64,000 nt of DNA from Lachnospiraceae bacterium (GTDB taxonomy: Bacteria; Bacillota; Clostridia; Lachnospirales; Lachnospiraceae), in contig JAFLSY010000007.1 of the NCBI GenBank assembly GCA_022510745.1, positions 1 to 64,000 on the forward strand, in the 5' to 3' direction. Under the pieces are notes generated by a model, which had not been told where the DNA came from, did not search any database, and saw nothing but the letters and a program-made list of their open reading frames with translations. The position numbers and the translations under genes are program-made. Positions 27,016 through 35,926 of the stretch are shown here, piece after piece (within the stretch, counting starts at the first letter, position 1; each line of letters starts with the position of its first letter).

Positions 27016-27252
27016 CCCTCGTATCCTTTCTGCAATTCGTGTGTTAAATCATGATTTATCACAATATATCATTCCAAAAACGTCTCAAAATTTATTGCTT
27101 TTCATCTAAATCATACTACGGCATTGCCATTCTGCGCAACCCCGATTCGGATATCTTCGACAGTTATTTCTAAAAATCGGCACCAAGCGACATATGGTTT
27201 CATAAAATATAATAAGTAAATTTAAATTATACTTTGTATCAAAGGGGTAAAA
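27016..27252. other. Divergent intergenic region, permease and adhesin
   Basis: An AT-rich tract with TATAAT and TATACT (about 27208-27232) lies upstream of the adhesin gene and may contain its -10 element. The site AAAGGGG precedes the adhesin start. No other gene or clear operator was seen. Confidence 0.35.
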
Positions 27253-30200
27253 ATGTATAACACGAACAACACCTACCTTTTTCATAAATTCACGGCATTG
27301 GTGACGGTTATGGCGCTGGTGCTTTGCCTCTTTTCTTTTATCTCCGCTGCAGAAGAAGGCATACTGCCCTTTTCCGCGCTGGTTGGCGAGGAAGCAGCCA
27401 GAGCGGTCCTTACGATTAACGGTGTACCGCTGACAGGAGGCAGTACCATAGAAGCACCTGACGACGGCTCTGATTTCCTGCTTACGGCCGGTCTTTCCTT
27501 TACCATCCCCGCCGACAAGATACCGGACGCCATTTCTCCCGGTACTTCCTACAAACTGGAAATCCCATCTATCCTGCTGCCTTCCGACCGGGATTTCACG
27601 GTAACGCGGCCGTTTCAAATCATGGATGAAGATCGGCTTCTGACTCTGGGAACTCTCACTTTCTCCTCCGAAGGCATTCTTCTTACCTTTGACTATCCGG
27701 ACGAGTACTTCCGAGGAGAGGATCATCTCCTAAATGAAGAAAAAATAAATTCCTATCTCTCCATGCTGAGCAATATTCAGGACTGCAGTATTGACTTTTC
27801 CTGGCCCAAGCCTCAGTCGGAGTTAAATGCTTCTCATTCGGAAAATGTGGAGGTAGATATTTACGGGGAAGACGTTACACTGCACTTTCCGCAATATCGC
27901 CCCTCGCATCTCAAGATGGTCAAAAGCGCTCAAGTGGATGCAGATGCCAAGGACCTGATTCATTGGCGTGTAGAACTGACAACGAGCGGTCAAATGGAAG
28001 AAGGACTGATTTTTAGAGATTTTTTCCCCAACCAGACTTATGTGGACGGATCACTGCGAATAAACGGTTCGCTGCCGTCTGGTGACGTTATCCTCGATAC
28101 GATTGAGAATGACAGATTGTTCATCACTTTTTTAAACGCTCTCGACAATTATGCGGCTGAAGGAACCATTCTCCTCACTTACTCCACCCGGGCTGCAGAT
28201 TCCGCTTATGCAGCAGCCTATTCGGGCGGAGCGTTTGCACCCGGCGGAATCACTCTGGTAAACACCGCCGACCTGACAGATCCGGAAGAATTCTTTCCGC
28301 TTGTTTCAGACAGCGCCTCTCTTACTTTGCCTGCGGGATGGCTTAACAAGCAGGGAAAATTTGATCCTCAGTCCAGAACCATCAGCTGGATGCTTGTTCT
28401 AAATGAAACGGGACGCAGTTTAACAAATGTCACTCTGGAAGATACTATGGGACCCGGACTGGTACTGGATGAAAGTTCTCTGGAAATCAGCACTGATGGA
28501 ATTTCCTACTCTCCTCTGTCTGTTACACCCGAAATCGTCCGTTCGGACAATTATGAAACACAGGGCGACGCCTTTTCTGTTTCACTGGGTGATATTGGAC
28601 AAAAAACATATATCCGTTATACAACACATGTTATTGATTCGTTCTATTTTCCTGCGGAAGGAGAGGACAATGAAGGAAAAGCACAAAACAGAGCACAACT
28701 GACCTTCTCTTTCCATCCCGAAAGCGGCGGCGGCTGGGATAATGCTGTCTTTGTTACCGATCCGGCAGGGGTTGGGGCCGGCATTGCATCCATTGCTAAA
28801 TCCGCAGTCTACGACAGTGCCACTCATACCATTACCTGGACGCTCATAGTCAACAATGCCAGAGCTGCCCTACAGGACTGCAGCATCACGGATGTGCTGC
28901 AGTCTGGACTGACCTATATACCGGGCTCTGTAACAATTAGGTATAGCGACGAGTATATACCAATCACGCTCCTTGAAGAAAATGGGATGAGTTCCGATTA
29001 TGATGATACAGAGCGAAAGCTCACCTTTACACTGGGTAATACGGTCGACCAGAAAGTAGCGGTCATCACCTATCAAACCCTTATCGACAATCCCTTAGAT
29101 TGGGCTTATAACAATTCCGATACGCCCTCACTGCAGCCGGCTTATTCCAACACGGCAGTTCTTACAGCGAAACTATATGGAGAAGATGCGCAAGGGCTTG
29201 CTCCCGCCATTTTCCATGTTCCCAGCAATGTACTGCGCAAGAGTTTTAACAATTATAACTATCAGAATAAGACTATTTCTTGTACTCTTACAATTAACGA
29301 AAACCAAATGCCCATGCCGGACGGCATCATCAGGGATACGCTGGAGGAAGGCTTGTCCTTTAGAGGTCCCATGCTTGTCACGGGAGCAGAAGGTGTTACC
29401 GAGATTCCGGCCGGTACGGAGGGCTCTCAGGCTCCTTACTATACCTACGACGATACCCGGCACACCCTGGAAATTAACTTAGGTACTCTTGCAGACAATA
29501 AAACCATTACCCTTTCCTGCCTGCTTAATGTGGATACTGCATATTACTGTATAGAAAACGGACTGTGTAAATCAGAATTTAACTTAAAAAATACTGCCAC
29601 ACTGACACGGGATGACTACCCGGGACCTGTCGCCGCAGAGGCTCAGACTCCCGCCATCTCTTCCCCCATACTGGATAAAAAGGGTATGCTGAATATCGAG
29701 GAAGGCACCATAGAATACCGTATTCTCATCAACAAACCGGGCTTGGATTTAAATACCCTGGGATATCCCTGCACACTGACGGATACTATGGGTCCCAATG
29801 TACTTCCCGATTTAAACAGTATAAAACTCTATCGGGTAAGTATCGCACCGGATGGCACACCTGCCCAAGGCTCGGAAACCGAACTGACAGGGGATAGCTA
29901 TTCCTTCTCCTATACGCCGGGTATATACGCCAACACTCTGAATCTGACACTGCCTGCCGATACAGGCACGGCTTCCTATTTGCTGGTCTACTCAGTTTTT
30001 GTTATGGAGACCGGGAATATTACCGTGAACAATACCATATCTCTTAACGATCAGCCACCACAGCCATCGGGACAGCAGTCCGTTCAGGTTGATATTGCCC
30101 ATGGCAGTTCTTTTGGCTGGGCACAAAAAAAAGCCGTCATCAGGATACAAAGCGTAGATTCCGAAGGGCAGGCTCTTGCAGGAGCAGAATTCACTCTGTA

Positions 30201-30711
30201 TGATGAAAGCGGCAAAGAAATTGCTCGTGCAGTATCCAACGAAAACGGCATGGTCATCTTTATTATTGATCCGGACGGCAACTACATTATCAAAGAAACC
30301 AAGGCTCCTGCAGGTTATCAGATGTCCCGGGAATGGAGAATGGGAAAACGCATTACCCGCATAGATCTCTCCAATCAATACCTTTGGGAGGACGGCAGTT
30401 CCACCTCCGGAGAGCATCCGGCTATAGCGCCCCACACACTCGGAGAAGAGCCCGAAGTATCACCCGAACCGGACTTCCCCGGCCAGAGTCCTTCCGTTTC
30501 AACCCCCGCGGAGCAAAACTCCCCGGCCGGTACCCCGGATGTTTCCCCGTCCCCGGACAACGGCCCGTCACAGGATTCGGACAGCCAGCAGGAAGACGGA
30601 AAATATTTCACCAGCCCACAGACGGGGGATATTTCCTCTGTTTGGACGGTGCTCTTTTCCGGTTCTCTTCTCTCCTTAATCGGCTGCATTAGAAAAGATA
30701 AACGAAAATAG
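27253..30711 (+). CDS. Large cell-wall-anchored surface protein with repeated pilin-like domains
   Basis: The 1152-residue protein starts with a signal peptide (hydrophobic VMALVLCLFSFISAA, then EE). Five domains recur every ~147 residues, each opening with a pattern like ITWTLIVNN and continuing D..L..GL.Y..GS; the openings are near residues 236, 377, 527, 675 and 820. They resemble the DUF11/isopeptide-type domains of Gram-positive adhesins. A SpaA-type domain follows (about 960-1045, with AGAEFTLYDESGKE and KETKAPAGY). A Pro/Ser/Glu-rich wall-spanning stretch leads to the sorting signal TSPQTG (near 1120), a hydrophobic helix and KDKRK. The SPQTG motif departs from LPXTG. No sortase is in the window. 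Adhesion to host or fibre is inferred. Confidence 0.88.
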   Translation: MYNTNNTYLFHKFTALVTVMALVLCLFSFISAAEEGILPFSALVGEEAARAVLTINGVPLTGGSTIEAPDDGSDFLLTAGLSFTIPADKIPDAISPGTSYKLEIPSILLPSDRDFTVTRPFQIMDEDRLLTLGTLTFSSEGILLTFDYPDEYFRGEDHLLNEEKINSYLSMLSNIQDCSIDFSWPKPQSELNASHSENVEVDIYGEDVTLHFPQYRPSHLKMVKSAQVDADAKDLIHWRVELTTSGQMEEGLIFRDFFPNQTYVDGSLRINGSLPSGDVILDTIENDRLFITFLNALDNYAAEGTILLTYSTRAADSAYAAAYSGGAFAPGGITLVNTADLTDPEEFFPLVSDSASLTLPAGWLNKQGKFDPQSRTISWMLVLNETGRSLTNVTLEDTMGPGLVLDESSLEISTDGISYSPLSVTPEIVRSDNYETQGDAFSVSLGDIGQKTYIRYTTHVIDSFYFPAEGEDNEGKAQNRAQLTFSFHPESGGGWDNAVFVTDPAGVGAGIASIAKSAVYDSATHTITWTLIVNNARAALQDCSITDVLQSGLTYIPGSVTIRYSDEYIPITLLEENGMSSDYDDTERKLTFTLGNTVDQKVAVITYQTLIDNPLDWAYNNSDTPSLQPAYSNTAVLTAKLYGEDAQGLAPAIFHVPSNVLRKSFNNYNYQNKTISCTLTINENQMPMPDGIIRDTLEEGLSFRGPMLVTGAEGVTEIPAGTEGSQAPYYTYDDTRHTLEINLGTLADNKTITLSCLLNVDTAYYCIENGLCKSEFNLKNTATLTRDDYPGPVAAEAQTPAISSPILDKKGMLNIEEGTIEYRILINKPGLDLNTLGYPCTLTDTMGPNVLPDLNSIKLYRVSIAPDGTPAQGSETELTGDSYSFSYTPGIYANTLNLTLPADTGTASYLLVYSVFVMETGNITVNNTISLNDQPPQPSGQQSVQVDIAHGSSFGWAQKKAVIRIQSVDSEGQALAGAEFTLYDESGKEIARAVSNENGMVIFIIDPDGNYIIKETKAPAGYQMSREWRMGKRITRIDLSNQYLWEDGSSTSGEHPAIAPHTLGEEPEVSPEPDFPGQSPSVSTPAEQNSPAGTPDVSPSPDNGPSQDSDSQQEDGKYFTSPQTGDISSVWTVLFSGSLLSLIGCIRKDKRK

Positions 30712-30712
30712 A

Positions 30713-31549
30713 TTAAAGACTCTCATACAGGCCAAGGATATGCTCCTTGCACTGTATGCTGTCCGCAGGCGTGGTGTTCTCTAAAGTCACATGGATATAG
30801 GGTTTTCTTTCCTTAATAAATCGAAGTACCGCCGTATAATCCATCTCGCCCAGACCCGCGCCTACGGATATGAGTTTCTCATCCTCTACTCTGAAATCCT
30901 TGATGTGCACCATAGCGATATGCTCACCCAGTACCTCTATGGCTTCTTTTACGATTTCCACCTGCTGCTTGTAATTGCTGATATCCAGCAGATTGACCGG
31001 ATCAAGGATCACCTGCAGATTGGGTGAAGCAATTTCCTTCAGTACCCTCTTCGCTCTGGCAGGGTTATATACAATATGCTTAAATACGGGCTCGATCGCC
31101 ACGATCACTCCCATCTTCTCCGCATAGTCCACCACCGGACGCAGATTGGTAATAAAGGTACGCAGCGCTTCCTCTCCATGGCACTCGGGCACTGCAGTAT
31201 AGGTTTCATTGGGTGCTCCGGTTTCCGTTCCCACCACGCCGCAGCCTAAAAGAGATGCAAAGCGAATATGAGCCATATAGCGCTTTTTTATTGCTGCCAA
31301 TTTTTCCGGATTGGGATTGGCCAGATTCAAATAACAGCCTAACACCGCAATATCCACATCATTTTTTGCAAATACCTTCTTAATATACATAGCAAGCCCC
31401 GGCGTCAATGCCGCATCGTCCGTCGGAAACTCCTCAATCACCTTAGAAAGCGCCAGATGCCCGCAGGCGAAGCCCAACTGATGCACATCCGCAATCCTCT
31501 CCTCAAAGGGTAATTTCTTCGTATCATGTAATCTGATTCCCAGCTGCAT
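30713..31549 (-). CDS. Sugar phosphate isomerase/epimerase-like TIM-barrel protein
   Basis: This 278-residue protein has the xylose isomerase-like (AP endonuclease 2) fold: the opening MQLGIRLHD, then GCGVVGTETG, a segment VAIEPVFKHIV with a metal-binding Glu, VILDPVNLLDI, and AMVHIKDFRVED. These supply the usual Glu/Asp/His metal ligands. Family members isomerise or epimerise sugars and inositols; the substrate is not clear. It lies downstream of the GH28 gene on the same strand in the galacturonate locus, so a role with uronates or related sugars is plausible. The start follows AAGGAG. Confidence 0.82.
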   Translation of the reverse strand: MQLGIRLHDTKKLPFEERIADVHQLGFACGHLALSKVIEEFPTDDAALTPGLAMYIKKVFAKNDVDIAVLGCYLNLANPNPEKLAAIKKRYMAHIRFASLLGCGVVGTETGAPNETYTAVPECHGEEALRTFITNLRPVVDYAEKMGVIVAIEPVFKHIVYNPARAKRVLKEIASPNLQVILDPVNLLDISNYKQQVEIVKEAIEVLGEHIAMVHIKDFRVEDEKLISVGAGLGEMDYTAVLRFIKERKPYIHVTLENTTPADSIQCKEHILGLYESL

Positions 31550-31610
31550 TCTTAGTCTCCTTTTTTATATAGATTGCCTGATTTCCTGCAAAATACGGAT
31601 ATTTTAAGAC

Positions 31611-33170
31611 TTAATCCTTTTTCTCAAGTTCATCCACACCGATCAGTTCGACAGCATCTCCCGTCTGTCCCTCTATTTTTACATGATCCAAAGTCAGCCT
31701 TGCAACATTTCTTGCAAACAACCCCCGCTTGGAACTGGCTTCTACTCCCTCGGACATAGCGGGTACATCGCATTTGGGGTTCTCCGCATAGGAGATAGAG
31801 ATATTCTGCATCACAATCTCCTCTATCTTAGCCTCGGGCAGTCCGTCAAAATAAGCAGCCGCCACATGGCAGTCGGTACAGTCCATATTTTCAAATACCA
31901 GCTTCTTAATAGAAGGCGTCCTCTCGTCCACCGGATGGGGCTCCCTGCTCTGCACATATTCCGTCTTTCCATCCGGGTCACAGAAATAGAAGCTGTTTAC
32001 CACTAAGGGCGTCATCACATGCTCCAGTGTCAGATTGCGGAATACAATGCCGTCTAACACCGCATCCCTGCCCCTGCCCCTTCTGGTCTTAATGCGCAGG
32101 CCTCTGTCAGTGTGGCGGAAATAACAGTCTTCCACCGTCATATTGATAACGCCTCCGGCCATTTCACTGCCCACCGTCACCGCACCGTGCCCGTTCTCCA
32201 TCAGACACTGTCTGATATGCAGATTCTCACAGGGTCTCTTATACTTTCTTCCCATATAGATCTTGCCGGATTTGACCGCAATGCAGTCATCTCCAAGAGA
32301 AAAGCGCACACCTAGGATCTCCACATTTCTGCAGGACTCCGGATCCAGACCATCCGTATTGGGAGAATCACTGGGATTCTGTACTTTAACACCAATAAAA
32401 CGCAGATTATCGCTGAAAAACGGATGCAACGTCCAGGAAGGCGAATTCATAAAAGTAACCCCTTGCAGACTGACATCCTTACTATTGCTCAAAAAGAACA
32501 GTCTGGGCCTGAACGCAATATTCATCACTTTGGGATTGTACCACCAATTCTCTTTGGAGGCGTTACCGTTGATAATACCCTCCCCGTAAATGATCACGTC
32601 CTCTACGCCCACACCGCAGATAATGCCGGAAAACATGGGCAGAGGATTCCCTTCCCATGTTCCCAGAATGTACTCGCTCTCTTCGTCGTAACTCTCCAAC
32701 ACCGGGGGAAAGGTAGGAAAATGCGTTCTTTCCGTATCCGCCTTCAGTTCCGCACCCTTCTCCAGTTCCAGCCGCAGCCCGCTTCTTAAAAACAGACTGG
32801 TGATCTTATAGGTTCCGGCGGGTATCAGAACCCGGCTCTTAGGCGGACACGCCATAATCGCCGCCTGAATAAAATGGGTATCGTCCTGCACGCCGTCCCC
32901 TTTTGCACCGAATTTTCTTACATTCAAAGTCACAAATTCTTTTTCCGTATGCAGACTCACCCGGCCGTTTTCCCTGCCGTTTTCTCTGACTGAAATCTCA
33001 TAGGCGGTATCCGGCTTCAATCCGTAAATACCGGTTATGGTAGTATCGGTTGTACCGTAATATTCATCGTTTATATATATATCATAGTCCGCTTTTGTAA
33101 AATACCGACCTCCGTCTTCTATTTCAACGGAAGCGCTTCTTGCCGTAATCATAACACATGTTATATTCAT
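31611..33170 (-). CDS. Polygalacturonase-type glycoside hydrolase family 28
   Basis: The 519-residue protein has an N-terminal fibronectin III-like ~85 residues (strands around TGIYGLKPDTAYEISV) and then a parallel beta-helix. Catalytic blocks are NTDGLDP (near 273), GDDC (near 293), GHG (near 327) and RIKT (near 358), the full GH28 set with three aspartates. GH28 enzymes cleave galacturonic acid linkages. The N-terminal Fn3-like module is characteristic of exo-acting bacterial members. No signal peptide is visible, so it should act on imported oligogalacturonides. The start follows GAGGGATT. Confidence 0.92.
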   Translation of the reverse strand: MNITCVMITARSASVEIEDGGRYFTKADYDIYINDEYYGTTDTTITGIYGLKPDTAYEISVRENGRENGRVSLHTEKEFVTLNVRKFGAKGDGVQDDTHFIQAAIMACPPKSRVLIPAGTYKITSLFLRSGLRLELEKGAELKADTERTHFPTFPPVLESYDEESEYILGTWEGNPLPMFSGIICGVGVEDVIIYGEGIINGNASKENWWYNPKVMNIAFRPRLFFLSNSKDVSLQGVTFMNSPSWTLHPFFSDNLRFIGVKVQNPSDSPNTDGLDPESCRNVEILGVRFSLGDDCIAVKSGKIYMGRKYKRPCENLHIRQCLMENGHGAVTVGSEMAGGVINMTVEDCYFRHTDRGLRIKTRRGRGRDAVLDGIVFRNLTLEHVMTPLVVNSFYFCDPDGKTEYVQSREPHPVDERTPSIKKLVFENMDCTDCHVAAAYFDGLPEAKIEEIVMQNISISYAENPKCDVPAMSEGVEASSKRGLFARNVARLTLDHVKIEGQTGDAVELIGVDELEKKD

Positions 33171-33234
33171 AATCCCTCGCCTTCTGCCGCGGTGCGGCCC
33201 TCATATTGCGGATTCTGCCAGCGGTAATATAATG

Positions 33235-33792
33235 CTATATCGCTTGTAGACAGCGCCCCAGCACCTGATACTTCTCTGTGGAGAGCAGTTCTTCTTCACA
33301 GGCCCGTACAATGGCTTCTCCCGCCTCTCTAAAAACAGTCGGCTCTTTTCCATTTAAATCGTTATTTAACTTTTCTTCCGGAAACCGATTCAGTACCAAT
33401 CCTTCCTTTTGTACAAACTGCTTTACATTCTCCTTTAATAAATCCTGAAGGCTTCTGTAATGCTCATATATCTCGGGACTCATCACAAAGAGCGTATCCA
33501 CTAACAGTCTGATAAAGTCAGCTGCTTCCTTTGTTTCATAGTCCGCTGCCAGTCTTTTTCCCAAACAGGTAAGCTGAGCCGCAATATCCGCGTACCCTGC
33601 TTTTTTCCCAAACTTTGTTTCAAACTCCATATAGACAGGATAGGATAGCCGTCCCGCTTCATATACATTCAGATCCGGCTGAAAAGCCGCAAATACACCG
33701 TCCTTATCCCTGGGCAGCATTTTGACAAACTCCGCCGCCTCTTTCAGCACTTCCTCCCCACTTCCGCGGGCCTGTTCCAAATACGCTTTCAT
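33235..33792 (-). CDS. Small helical protein, possibly GH88/GH105-related
   Basis: The 185-residue protein starts at the ATG at 33792, preceded by AAAGGATC. Residues about 10-70 carry LKEAAEFVKMLPRDKDGVF and YPVYMEFETKFGKKAGYAD, which resemble one helical hairpin of the (alpha/alpha)6 unsaturated-uronyl hydrolases of GH88/GH105. It is half the length of those enzymes and their catalytic aspartates are not evident. It may be a shortened relative, a non-catalytic partner, or unrelated. It stands between the hairpin at 33836-33887 and the GH28 gene. Confidence 0.5.
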   Translation of the reverse strand: MKAYLEQARGSGEEVLKEAAEFVKMLPRDKDGVFAAFQPDLNVYEAGRLSYPVYMEFETKFGKKAGYADIAAQLTCLGKRLAADYETKEAADFIRLLVDTLFVMSPEIYEHYRSLQDLLKENVKQFVQKEGLVLNRFPEEKLNNDLNGKEPTVFREAGEAIVRACEEELLSTEKYQVLGRCLQAI

Positions 33793-33835
33793 ACAGTCTG
33801 ATCCTTTCTTCATTATTGTTCGGTATGCCGCCCCC

Positions 33836-33887
33836 GTATCATCAGTCAGGGTTCAGATGCGGTGGCATTCACCCTGACTGATGATAC
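33836..33887. repeat. Long perfect inverted repeat
   Basis: GTATCATCAGTCAGGGT (33836-33852) pairs perfectly with ACCCTGACTGATGATAC (33871-33887) around an 18-base loop. The next bases match imperfectly on both sides. No U run follows. It lies between the lipoprotein gene and the helical-protein gene and may act as a processing or attenuation stem, or be a remnant of a mobile repeat. Confidence 0.75.
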
Positions 33888-33911
33888 AGGGACTTAGATA
33901 CCATAAATCTA

Positions 33912-34352
33912 CTATTTAACCTCTTCGCAGGTTTTCTCCTTTGTATCAACAAGTAAATCTATCTGAGAATCGTAATCATAGGAGCTTACCTTAAAGTTGC
34001 GCAGATCCTCGTCGTCCGGATGATATTCCACGAGTTCCACATCATACAGTACATATACCTCATAATCAGTGGTGTCCTCCTCAGCGTTCAGCACCTCAAT
34101 CCGTATGCTATAGAGGGACTCTCCTGTATTGTATACATAATCGTAGGACTTAATCTTAGGAAGGGCATCCGTTACATTGACACACTCATGTTCCAAAACA
34201 TCGTCCTCGCTGATATAACCTGCTTCTGCTACGATCTCCAGAACTGTCTCTCTGACCTCCTTTTTCACACCGCCACAGCCCGCCATAAGCAGAGCAGCTG
34301 CCATGAGCATCAGAAAATATTTCTTATGAATCCTCATAATATGCATTCTCAT
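33912..34352 (-). CDS. Small secreted lipoprotein of unknown function
   Basis: The protein has 146 residues from the ATG at 34352, chosen because GGAG lies 8 bases before it. The N terminus is basic, then hydrophobic (KYFLMLMAAALLMAGC) with the lipobox LMAGC, so the mature protein is lipid-anchored outside the membrane. The ~115-residue acidic domain is rich in Tyr, Asp and Val (ISEDDVLEHE, YDVELVEYHPDDED), compatible with a small beta-rich fold. It lies just after uxaA on the same strand, but no link to uronate metabolism is visible. Confidence 0.75.
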   Translation of the reverse strand: MRMHIMRIHKKYFLMLMAAALLMAGCGGVKKEVRETVLEIVAEAGYISEDDVLEHECVNVTDALPKIKSYDYVYNTGESLYSIRIEVLNAEEDTTDYEVYVLYDVELVEYHPDDEDLRNFKVSSYDYDSQIDLLVDTKEKTCEEVK

Positions 34353-34432
34353 AGCTAAACTCCATCTTTTGCTAACAATGTCCGGCAACAGACTGCTAAC
34401 AGTATGTTGGCCGGACACTGAATTCTACTGCC

Positions 34433-35926
34433 TTACAGGGTCACGCCCTGCTTAAATATCGCCATATCGTGGAAGCCAGCTTCCTCACTGCGTACCTTTT
34501 TGCCGGAGGCAACCTCCAGCACATAGTCAAAGAACTTCTGCGTGGTTTCCTCCACGTCCGTATCTTCCACCAGCACGCCTGCATTAAAATCAATCCAACC
34601 GGACTTCTTTCCCGCCAGTCTGGAATTGGTAGAAATCTTCACAGTAGGCACGGGAGAGGCAAAAGGTGTTCCCCGCCCCGTTGTAAACAGCACGATCTGC
34701 GCTCCTGCCGCCGCCAGCGCAGTTGCCGCTACCAGATCGTTGCCCGGTGCGCTGAGCAGATTCAATCCCGGTGTCTTTACGGTTTCTCCATAAGCCAGCA
34801 CGCCCCGCACATAGGAACTGCCGGATTTCTGCGTACAGCCTAAGGACTTATCCTCCAGAGTGGAAATACCGCCCTTTTTATTGCCTGGAGAAGGATTCTC
34901 ATAGATCGTCTGGTTATGGCTGGTAAAATAATTCTTAAAGTCGTTGATCAATGCCACCGTCTTCTCAAAAAGTTCCTCATTTTCACAACGGTTCATCAAC
35001 AAGGTTTCCGCACCGAACATCTCGGGCACTTCCGTTAAGATCGTGGTCCCGCCTCTGGCAGTCAGCATATCGGAAAACCGTCCTACCAAAGGATTGGCCG
35101 TAATACCGGAAAGTCCGTCGCTGCCGCCGCATTTCATGCCTACGACCAGCTTGCTCGTGCCGACTTTGGTACGGGTAAAGCCCTTGGCATACTCTATCAG
35201 TTCTCTGCAGATGGCCACACCGTCCGCCAGCTCATCATCGCTTTCCTGGGCTACTAGGAATTTGACTCTCTTTTCATCGTACTCTCCGATGTATTCCTTT
35301 AATACATCAATATTGCTGTTCTCACAACCCAACCCCAGCACGAGCACACCGCCGGCATTGGGATGGTTGATCAGATCCGCCAGAATCGTACGGGTGTGTT
35401 CCTGATCGTCTCCCATCTGGGAGCAGCCGTAAGGATGGGGAAAAGCGATAACCTCCTCTACACTGCCCTCCACATAGGCATTGGCCTCTTTGGCGATAGC
35501 GGTCGCTACGTTATTGACGCAGCCCACGGTGGGGATAACCCAGATTTCATTGCGCACGCCTACCTTGCCGTCCTTCCGTTCAAAGCCCATAAAGAATGCT
35601 TCCTCCTTAGGCTCAATATTGACGGATACCGGCTCATAGCTGTATTCCAGCAGATCGCCCAAAGCGGTTTTTACATTGTGGGTGTGTATCCACTGTCCTT
35701 TGTGAATATCTTCCTTGGCATTGCCGATGCGGAAGCCGTATTTGATCACTTCGCCGCCTGCAGGAATCTCCCAGAGGGCCATCTTGTGTCCGGCGGGAAT
35801 TTCCTCCGCAGTTGTTACGGTCAATTCTCCCTCTCTATCCGGCACTTTCAGTGCGGTTCCTGCGGGGATGGGATTTAATGCCACAATAACATTGTCATTT
35901 TCATGGATTCTTATAAAGTCTTGCAT
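34433..35926 (-). CDS. uxaA: Altronate dehydratase
   Basis: UxaA dehydrates D-altronate to 2-keto-3-deoxygluconate. The 497 residues match the E. coli enzyme in length. An N-terminal SAF-like domain (about 1-90, with ALNPIPAGTALKVP) is followed by the catalytic domain with VGCVNNVA, PHPYGCSQMGDDQE, VLGLGCENSN and MKCGGSDGLSG. The cysteines probably bind iron. Its start overlaps the end of uxaB by 16 bases, so the two are translationally coupled. Start site GAGGG lies upstream. Confidence 0.95.
   Translation of the reverse strand: MQDFIRIHENDNVIVALNPIPAGTALKVPDREGELTVTTAEEIPAGHKMALWEIPAGGEVIKYGFRIGNAKEDIHKGQWIHTHNVKTALGDLLEYSYEPVSVNIEPKEEAFFMGFERKDGKVGVRNEIWVIPTVGCVNNVATAIAKEANAYVEGSVEEVIAFPHPYGCSQMGDDQEHTRTILADLINHPNAGGVLVLGLGCENSNIDVLKEYIGEYDEKRVKFLVAQESDDELADGVAICRELIEYAKGFTRTKVGTSKLVVGMKCGGSDGLSGITANPLVGRFSDMLTARGGTTILTEVPEMFGAETLLMNRCENEELFEKTVALINDFKNYFTSHNQTIYENPSPGNKKGGISTLEDKSLGCTQKSGSSYVRGVLAYGETVKTPGLNLLSAPGNDLVAATALAAAGAQIVLFTTGRGTPFASPVPTVKISTNSRLAGKKSGWIDFNAGVLVEDTDVEETTQKFFDYVLEVASGKKVRSEEAGFHDMAIFKQGVTL

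Noticed and set aside
35363..35878. Plus-strand frame of about 170 codons opposite uxaA
   Set aside because: It is antisense to conserved coding sequence and shows no domain pattern, promoter or ribosome site.
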